A stretch of DNA of 64,000 nucleotides, taken from Schizophyllum amplum. Taxonomy: Eukaryota > Basidiomycota > Agaricomycetes > Agaricales > Schizophyllaceae. The DNA lies in the NCBI GenBank assembly GCA_007026445.1, contig VDMD01000013.1, forward strand, positions 372,001-436,000, read 5' to 3'. Position 1 is the first letter of the stretch. Each line of letters starts with the position of its first letter. Made by a program: the position numbers and the translations under genes. Below, in pieces: positions 56,641 through 64,000 of this stretch. The notes under the pieces were generated by a model that was given only the letters and a program-made list of their open reading frames with translations, was not told the DNA's origin and did no database searches.

Positions 56641-57181
56641 GAGGTTGTGAATATACCGAAGGAGCTGAATATACGTCCGCCGCTGAAAGACCTGAATGTG
56701 CGGCCGCCCCCTTTGCCTGGGTGAGGGTGCTGCTGCTTGTGACGAGGGCTGCGGTGCCGACGAGGGAGGTTCGGTGCGATGAGGGCTGCGGTGCGATGAG
56801 GGAGACGGTGCGATGAGGGAGACGGTGTGATGAGGAAGACGGTGTGATGAGGGAGCTCCTGCGATGAGGTAAGCGGGTGTTGCTCGTAATGCGGGCTCAG
56901 GCGGGCGTGCCGGTGGTGACGATGAAGGCGGGCGAGCTGCTTCCGACGAGGGACGCGGTTGCGCATCCCGGCAAGGGCGATCGATGGTCACGCCCGTTGA
57001 TGCCTCCCAGAACACGCCAGGCGAGGGAAGGCCAAGTCCATCCTCCAAGCGAGGGGCGACCTTAAGCTCGTCGATCAGACGAGATAGCAAACCTGTCTCC
57101 GTCAACGGAAAGGGCATCTCTCGCGCAATGGCCAGCCCTTTCCGTCGAGGAAAGTGCTCAGTGAGTGGGTGGCCCGGTCAG

Positions 57182-57224
57182 ACCTTGAACGTTCAAGGTT
57201 CAAACGTTGGAGCTTGAACGTTTG
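57182..57224. repeat. Perfect palindrome plus hairpin
   Basis: ACCTTGAACGTTCAAGGT (57182-57199) is a perfect 18-bp palindrome. Directly after it CAAACGTT (57201-57208) pairs with AACGTTTG (57217-57224) across an 8-bp loop. The AACGTT core is shared by both. Confidence 0.85.
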
Positions 57225-57478
57225 AGCTTTTGAGGCTCGAGCTAGAAACCGTTGCCATTGATTATAAAACGTAGTCTACGTCCTGCAGGGCATGTAAATA
57301 GTGCCCTGTGTATCTTGCATCTAAGTATACCAAATCCCGAGAAAGAGAAACATAAGAGTCAGTAGCCTAGTCTTCAGCCGCGTAAGTATCGTCAGTAGAA
57401 ACGGGCATGATTTTGGAGTGTACAGATCGGTCGTGCGAGTCATTGATTTAGAGAGACAGTCTGAGTTACAGCCTTGCC

Positions 57479-59915
57479 CTACTTGGCCGCCTGCGCGGCC
57501 TTGGCCTCCGCTGCAGCGGCCTTTTGCCGGATAGCCTCCGCCGTCGTCTCGTCCGCGGAGAGCATCTTGACCTCCTTCGTCTCAATCGCGTTGTGCTGCG
57601 TGCCGAGGTAGAAATTGGTCGTGTAGCAACCCGCGAGGATGGGGACGATCGAGAGCACCAAGGCAGCGATGAACAGAGGGCGGATCGCCTCGCCGTACGC
57701 TGCGGGGCCGTCAGAATCACTTCCCCAACCACGATGAACAAAGAAACGCACCCTGCACAACAAGCTCATGCGGCTGCGTGTCCCGCGCAATAATAATGGA
57801 GCCAAACACGTCCGCCAGCTCCGTCGCATTATGCGACGATCCGAGATACTTTTGCAAGTTCCCGGCACGCGATCGTTCCACACGGACGCGGAGATCGCGG
57901 AGCCGATGCCGCCGCCGATGCCCGTCCAGAGGGAGAGGATGGCGGCGGCGAGGGCCATGTCCTGGTGCGGGACGGACGCTTGCACGGCGACCTGCGAGCC
58001 GACGACGGAGAAGGAGCCGCCGAGGCAGGAGATGACTTGGCCATGACGAGGACGACGGTGGACGGGTTCTTGATGGCGTAGAGCTGGATGCCTTGGCCGC
58101 TGGGAGGGTGTTAGGGGGTTTGAGAGGAGATGGAGGGGACGTACATGGCGCGGATGCAGAGACCGGAGAGCTGGAGATACTTGTAGCGGTGGGTGACGCG
58201 CTGGATGAGACCCGCGATGATGCCGAAGAAGCACAGCGTGAGCGTCTCGGTGTACGAGTAGTACGTGTATCCGGCGAGCTGTGACACCTCGATGAGCGGC
58301 CGTTCGTGCAGGGAGACCATGGAAACTCACCGTCCAGTCGTTCCTGATGATATACACCCATGAGAGAAGTAGGTGCCGGAGATGTAGCCCGAGAGGTAGT
58401 AGAAAAAGTCGATGATGATGGAGCAGACCAGCGAGCGGTTGATGATGCGCCGGGGCATGATGGGGTGCTCGGCCATGCGGTACTCCCAGAAATGAGCACA
58501 GCAGGAGGATGCCGCCGACGACGAACATGGCGATGAGCGACGCTAGTGCGAACTGTCAGTTCCGTCTTCGCGAAGCTCATCGACCGCACTCACGGTTCTT
58601 AACCCCTTGGACGCGGTCGTGGAGAGCGTGAAGGGGATGAGGAGCATGGCGAAGACGGTGCCGATGAGGAGGAGGCCGAACCCGTCGATGATGCGCCAGT
58701 AGTGCAGCGCGAGCTGCAGCTTCGACGGCGAGCTCTCCTCGAGCTTGCCCTCGAGGTGCTTGCGCTGCACGTAGCCCGACGCGGCGACGGAGAGCGCTGC
58801 ACGCGGATGTCAGCGGAGCCGCTGGTAGTCACGAAAAGAGTACTGACCCCCCAACTTCTTCGCCTTCCTGTCTCCCCAGTAGAGCACCGCCAGCGCGGGC
58901 GTGATGCAGACGGGGATCAGGATCGCGAACATGCCGAACTAACAAAGGATAATTGTCAGCACGTCGTCCCGCGAAGCAACAACTTGAAAGCACGCACGCC
59001 CCATCGCCAGCCATTCGTGGTGTTGGCCGAGATACCGGTGGTGATGTACGTTGAGATGAACTCGTTGATCAGCCACGGCGTCGAGCCCAGGGCGCTGGTG
59101 ACAAAGCTTCGCCACTGCAGGGACGTGATGTCGGCGACCAGGATTCCGGTCAGGAAGTCGAGGCCGGTGCTGCCGGGCGTGTAGATGACCTCGCCGGCGG
59201 CGACGGCGTTGACGCTCGTGGAGGAGGCGACGACGATGTAGCCGACCGTGTAGAGGATGACGGAGACGGTGAGCGCGATGGGGCGCGAGGTCAGGTCAGC
59301 GAGCTGGGTTGGGTGTTAGTGGGGAGTTCGGTACGATGAAAGATGATTCCGATTTACCTTGGCGAGGAACGGCTTGGACACCGCGGCGATGATTGCGGTA
59401 GCCACGGAGATCGTGCCGATGATAGTATGCCTACGGCTCAAAGTTAGCAAGATTATCCAGCAGGATAACGTGCAGACTCACTCCAAGTACGAGGACGTCG
59501 CATACGATAGGTACGTATATGTCGTGCCCGAGGACAATGTGTAGACGTAGAAAATAAGACCAATGGACCTGTGAACTCCATCAGCGCACCGCAACAATAT
59601 GGGCCTATCAGCGACTCACCCCCAGAGCGCCCAGAGCGCCCATCCTTTTCCGAAGACGAGGTCTGCGAAGAGGTTAGACACCGAAGCTCCCGCGGACAGA
59701 GAGACCCACGTACAAAGCGCCTCGATCCTCGTGACACCCTCGTCTTGCTCGAGGAGCGACGCGTCGCCGTGCGACCCCTTCTCGTTCAGAGTCGGCACTG
59801 TCACCTTCTCCTCATCGCTGACGGACTTGGGTTCGTCCGTGCTCGACCGCCTCGACTGATGCACCACGTCGTCCGTCTGCGTGCGCTTGAACGGGATCCT
59901 CCCAAGGCCAACCAT
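57479..59915 (-). pseudogene. Siderophore-iron MFS transporter (SIT/MirB type) with four single-base frame breaks
   Basis: Eleven exons were traced from ATG 59915. They are 59915-59714, 59662-59620, 59568-59482, 59430-59358, 59303-58998, 58938-58848, 58796-58594, 58552-58331, about 58287-58145, 58099-57752 and 57699-57479. The first seven are in phase and encode family features: TRIEALYLVFGKGWALWALW, SIGLIFYVYTLSSGTTYTYL, TSVNAVAAGEVIYTPGSTGL, FAILIPVCITPALAVLYWGD. Later exons keep conserved peptides (FWEYRMAEHPIMPRRIINRS, WVYIIRNDWTVSQLAGYTYY, QVISCLGGSFSVVGSQVAVQ, NLQKYLGSSHNATELADVFG), but four single-base shifts lie between them. The protein would have about 14 membrane helices and import ferric siderophores at the plasma membrane. 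Two ATCAGATAA sites upstream fit iron-GATA control. The breaks may be real decay or uncorrected sequence errors. Confidence 0.8.
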
Positions 59916-61592
59916 CGTGTTTGCTTCGACTCAGAGATCAAGTCGAGGCAAGTAAGAGAGAAGCAAGAAGGGGGAGGGGGAGAGCGCCGGGGGAAGGGTG
60001 GCGTGCTATCAGATAACCACACTATCAGATAACGCGCGCAATCGCACACTTATATATCAGGAATTTTTTGCCAATTGATCCCCTCCATGGGCAGATCGTG
60101 CGAGGAGAGAATCGGATCGGGCGCAGGGCAAAGGTGGAAAGAAGAAGCGCGCGCGCTAGCCCCGGGTTCCTGAAAATGGGCAGGAACAGAGGAATAACTT
60201 ATAAGCACCTCCACGGTGATTTTGAGCCTGGAAAGGCATCAGCTCCGCCGGGGCAGAATGTGTGCTCTCACGCTCCTACGCGAGCGCACCCAATCATCCA
60301 ATGGCGCACCGTGCCGCAAAGGTTCTGGACGCGGTCGGTCAGACCGTTCCTCAGGGCCCAGCGCGCGCAGATTCAATTGAGGGCAGCGGCGGGAGAGGCC
60401 GACTGGAGGCCGATGCCCATGTTCAAGAGTCTGAGATGCACATGTTGAACACGGTGGACTTCGTTGATGCTGCGCTCGGGGTAGTTGTCGGAGTCGGAGA
60501 TGTGCAGCATGGAGGAGTCCAAATTGACGCCACATAGCGGTCGAGGGTATCACGACTGACGTCGGGGAGGAGCGCCCGCCTCTCGCGTTTAGCCGTGAGA
60601 CTTGACAGAAGAAGAGATCAACCTTCCGGCTTTCAAGTTGGGGCAGACTCCGATGACATGATTAGATATGATTAGATTATGGGCGGAAGCAGATGAGTGC
60701 GCGCCTGCTATGTGGTGCGAATCGTCGGACAACGTTCCTCAGTCTGCTCGCTGCCTTCCCACAGGGCCTTCGGAAGGCCGTTGAACGCAGTCCGGACTTT
60801 AGCGGCAGAAAATAGGCATGCGAGATGCTCGTGCCACCGATTTCTAGGAGTTGTCGGGCCCAAAACCAGGAGGACACTGGACAATGTTCAAGCTAGACTT
60901 CAGGCAGTACTACAGGTCCCCGGTATGAGTATCTGGACCTCTGATGAACCCGCTGCGCGTGCACAGTCTCTGCCATAGGCCGTCAGAATTTGGTCAGAAC
61001 ATGGACTCCGTCAGCGAGATACGAGATTCGCTGGTCCTCCGGTTGTGCGCATCCTTTGGAACTCGGGCTCTGTGATCCGTAGGTTCATACACTTCATTAT
61101 TTTGACACTTGGTATGCCGTCGACAGGCCTTTTCATAGTCGCTTGCTCGATATACTAACCAGATACATTGTCCGTGGACGTACAAGTACAATTACTGAAA
61201 TTCATGCAGCGTTCGCGTTCGCGATTGCTCGTGGTCCCAGTACTTGACCGTTGTTGCGCGCAGACGTCCCCACGCTGCGCGATAGATGACACATCGCTCA
61301 ACATTGGCGGCTGTAGCCTGCCTGCGCGGGACCGTCTGTCCCCTCCGCCGCCTCGCCGCCGAAGTTGTCCGGTTTGGGACGCGAGTGCTGTGAATTGATG
61401 AGTAAATATAAGGAGACGGCCATGCGGTGAAGGCGAAGACATCGGAAGTGTGGGCTAAGTCGCGGGAAGACATAGAATGCCTACCTCCATGTCCGGTTGG
61501 TGCATTCCACCAGCCGAGCTCGCGATCATCATCTGAGAGCCTTCGGGAGCTGTTATGTTCGGTTATTCTCGGATGGGCATAAAGATCGCGAC
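59916..61592. other. Intergenic region of about 1.7 kb
   Basis: Apart from the transporter promoter at the left end, no protein-like frame is visible. Short open frames conflict between strands. Confidence 0.4.
60008..60032. promoter_or_regulatory. Two iron-GATA (SreA/Urbs1-type) sites upstream of the siderophore transporter
   Basis: ATCAGATAA occurs at 60008-60016 and again at 60024-60032, about 93-117 bp upstream of the transporter ATG. The nine-base sequence equals the ATCWGATAA consensus known for fungal iron-responsive GATA repressors. A TATATA element lies just beyond, at about 60050-60056. Confidence 0.75.
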
Positions 61593-63551
61593 TTAACACT
61601 GACCCATGAATGCCTCGGTACACTCGAGGATGTCCACGACGAGGCGTTCGACGAGATCTTCAGAGATGCTCTCGCGCATAACAACACGCAGCATCTCCGT
61701 CTCCTCCTCGCCCTGAGGCGCGTTGTAGTTGGGGACAATCCAGCTATGATAGAAATGAGTTTCTGGCGAGTGGCGCGAATGAGGCGCAGGTGAGCGACAA
61801 GTCGTCGACGTACCCCTTCGTCCGCAACGTCGTCTGCATCCACGACTGCTTCACGTGCGGATACTTCTCACGAAATTCATCGTTGAAGCTGATAGGCGTG
61901 AGCCCTGCGATACGTTCGTCGAGCGCATGCACTCACCGGAAGCTGACCACAGGGAGACCTTTGACATAGTATTGAGGATCTTCCTCGTCGACGTCGTCCG
62001 GCGCATCCGGCGCTTTACGGTGAATGTCAGAGAGAACCTGGAAGGGGGGTGACTATGAGTCGCGCGTCCTCGAGATTTCATGTAGCGAGGAGCGACCACC
62101 ACTGCCGATCACCTGGAAAAGGTTGACACTCCTTCGCTGCGGAAACGTACCGTAAAGTATGTGTTTTCGAGTGCGCGCGCAAGCATGCGAGCGTTGCGCA
62201 GGTCCTTGAACGCGATCTTGGCATAGCCATCGTAGCCAAGGTTGAGGAAGCTGGGCGCATTTGGTCAGTATCGCTACGGTTGCGCCGCAGAAAAGATATA
62301 CTTGAACATCTGAGCGAAGACGGGAGAAGCCGGCTTGGAAAAGTTGAGTGTGTATGAGTACTCGGTGGAGCCAAGGTAGTCTGCGACGTATGTTTGAGCG
62401 AAGAACAGACGAGCGAAGTGATAAGATACGCACGCAGCTCGAAAATGAGGTCCTTGTGAAGGCAGCTCTCATCTCGGAAGATGAGCCAGCCGAGACCGGC
62501 ATAAACAAGACCGAATTTGTGGCCAGACGTGTTGATGCTGAACATGAGTAAGTACTGGTGGTCGTGCTGGAGGTGTCGGTACCGCTGACCTGGCAACGCG
62601 TGGAACATCGAAGGCCCACTTGTGTTTGGGATAGGCGAAGGGGGCAATGAAGCCGCCACTCGCGGCGTCGACGTGAATCGGAATGTCAAGACCGGTGCGC
62701 TCCTGTAGGTCGTCCACTGTGAAGGCTTAGACACAATAAAGAATCTAAATTCCGGACACGTACAAAGATCGCTCATACGGGAGACGTCCTCGAACGCGCC
62801 GTTGTAGGTCGAGCCCAAGATGACCATAACACCGATCGTATTCTCGTCGATGAACTGAATCGCATCGTCCGGGTTCATGACGTACGACGTCTTATGGTTT
62901 ACGGGCACAAGGCGAGCCTCGACATCCCAGTACCTGGGAAAGTTAGCACGAAGGAAACGAGCGTCGCTGAAAATATGCTTACCTGGCAAACTTCTCGAGA
63001 GCGACCTGTGCATTGGAGCCAAAGACGATGTTGGGGTGGAAGTAGTCCTTGCCAGCCTTCTTGCGAGCCTCCTGCCAGCGCTTTTTGAGGGCCAGCCCAG
63101 CCAGCATGATGGCCTCTGATGAGCCCGCGGTCGAGGTGCCCACAGCAGTCGTATCAGCCGTCGGGGCCTTCCAGAGATGCGCGAGCATAGAGACACATCG
63201 GTTGTGAATGATTTGCGCCGCAGGATACTCATCCTGGTCGGCGAGATTCTTGTTCGCGGCCTCGTTGAAGATACGGATGGCATCGTCGGGCATCCAGGTG
63301 TGTACGAAGGATGCTAGATTGAGAGCAGGGTTGCCATCGAGGGCGGCTTCATCGTGGATAAGCTGATACGCGCTCTTAGATGGGATGCCGTGCTCGGGGA
63401 ACGTGTACTTGGGGGCGGCTCCGGCATCTTCGTCGCGAGTCCAAGACTGGCCTAAAACTCTGTTCTCGTGCCGATTGGTGTGGCGACGATGGGGGTGGTC
63501 GCGGGCAGCGGCGAGGACAGCGTTGGGATCGATGTGGCGGGAGAGAGACAT
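61593..63551 (-). CDS. Glutamate decarboxylase (PLP-dependent)
   Basis: Nine exons (63551-62983, 62933-62764, 62716-62590, 62537-62434, 62380-62302, 62250-62151, 62037-61937, 61888-61814, 61743-61593) join in phase to 491 residues. Key motifs are [33 protein letters not shown] with the PLP-ring aspartate, and [17 protein letters not shown] with the Schiff-base lysine near residue 295. [20 protein letters not shown] and the C-terminus [20 protein letters not shown] complete the pattern. The enzyme converts glutamate to GABA and CO2 in the cytosol and feeds the GABA shunt and acid/oxidative stress responses. The start [20 protein letters not shown] is the family N-terminus. Intron 6 (62038-62150, 113 bp) contains a second good acceptor near 62112 that would insert a premature stop. 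Confidence 0.93.
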
Positions 63552-64000
63552 CTTTGTTGTCCGATGTCCTCCCCGTCGAACACATATACCCTCCACCCTG
63601 CCCTATTATTACCCATGACGTTGTCGTCGTCAGTGACGCCCCCCCGGCCGAATAACAGATGGAGGCGCGATGCGCTGCGCGGCCTTGCGCGGCAGGCTGA
63701 CCTGCGCACGTGTGGCAAGTGAAAGATCGTGAAAAGATCGCTATTGTCCTCGAAAGGGACGGATGGGAAAAAATGCTTGCAAGTCCAGCGTCACAAATTT
63801 ACAACAAGCAAGCCGGCGGTGAGGCAAAGCCTTGCGCAAGCTCCTGATACGAGGACCGGTCCGGATTAATGAGGAGTCTGGAGGAGTCCAGCAGAAAGTA
63901 ATACGAGCGACTGCAATAGATCGATTCGAGAACCATCGAACGTTTCTGTCAATAGCACTGGGGGGCGTTATGCGGCGGGATAGACTTGTTATACAGGCCA
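63552..64000. other. Upstream region of glutamate decarboxylase
   Basis: This holds the promoter side of the minus-strand decarboxylase gene, with a TATATG element on the minus strand at about 63583-63590. No further gene is visible before the window ends. Confidence 0.45.

Larger units (their letters stand above)
55888..57117 (-). other. Long open frame through minisatellites, coding status doubtful
   Basis: A 409-codon minus-strand frame starts MPFPLTETGLLSRLIDELKV, whose first 50 or so residues are non-repetitive and protein-like. It then runs through the 27-bp and 21-bp repeats as QLLRWTAHV and RRRHALS arrays. A plus-strand frame (56008-56724) with GQGVPPS and LDVRRPPKE arrays is equally open. 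Because every repeat unit is a multiple of three, openness is expected without selection. Either strand could carry a repeat protein gene, or neither. Confidence 0.25.

Noticed and set aside
57466..58589. Overlapping minus-strand Ser/Arg/His-rich ORFs within the transporter
   Set aside because: They are shadow frames that become partly correct only because the true frame is shifted; none is a separate gene.
59568..59662. A fifth frameshift in the siderophore transporter at the WALWG junction
   Set aside because: Recounting the G run before GTGAGT (five G) gives a phase-2 donor and restores the frame with SIGLIFYVYTLSS.
1..64000. tRNA, rRNA, CRISPR array, transposase or retroelement
   Set aside because: No cloverleaf with A and B boxes, no rRNA-like sequence, no regular spacer array and no integrase or reverse-transcriptase motif was seen by reading. 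A tRNAscan and repeat-library search was not possible.

Overview
The window is nuclear DNA of a filamentous basidiomycete, most likely an agaricomycete. The evidence is dense gene packing on both strands, genes cut by many introns of about 45-60 bp with GT..AG (rarely GC..AG) borders, high GC, and families typical of that group: a DUF6534-type membrane protein, an F-box protein, a siderophore MFS transporter and a candidate CaaX lipopeptide pheromone precursor. All gene models were built by hand by joining open frames at splice borders and checking codon phase. No database search was run.

Layout. 0.2-3.5 kb: hydantoinase/oxoprolinase fused to DUF917 (+). 3.7-4.9 kb: DNAJC17/Cwf23 splicing co-chaperone (-). 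5-8.1 kb: poorly understood minus-strand coding pieces. 8.5-10.2 kb: L-fuconate dehydratase (ENOSF1-like, +), then a 76-bp direct repeat. 10.9-13.8 kb: Mediator Med22 (+), an unknown protein (-) and RNA polymerase I/III subunit AC19 (+). 14.6-22.6 kb: an unknown protein (-), phosphatase YVH1/DUSP12 (-), a membrane-anchored coiled-coil protein (-) and a coiled-coil protein (+). 23.8-24.9 kb: secreted GH25 lysozyme (+). 26.0 kb: 35-codon candidate mating pheromone precursor (+). 27.2-29.3 kb: cAMP phosphodiesterase (-). 31.6-33.1 kb: unknown acidic/proline-rich protein (-). 35.7-37.5 kb: DUF6534-type membrane protein (+). 37.8-39.4 kb: F-box protein (-). 39.9-42.3 kb: secreted class-C beta-lactamase-like serine hydrolase (+). 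42.6-47.5 kb: NUM1/ApsA-type cortical anchor (+). 48.2-55.0 kb: COPII coat subunit SEC24 (-), whose introns are strikingly expanded by simple repeats. 55.4-57.1 kb: a block of minisatellites open in several frames. 57.5-59.9 kb: siderophore-iron transporter (-) with four single-base frame breaks but an apparently intact iron-GATA promoter. 61.6-63.6 kb: glutamate decarboxylase (-).

Most genes are unrelated housekeeping genes and I see no biosynthetic cluster. The most unusual points are the repeat-inflated SEC24 introns beside a minisatellite block, the isolated pheromone-like gene with no STE3 receptor nearby, and the siderophore transporter that combines two perfect ATCAGATAA sites with a broken reading frame.
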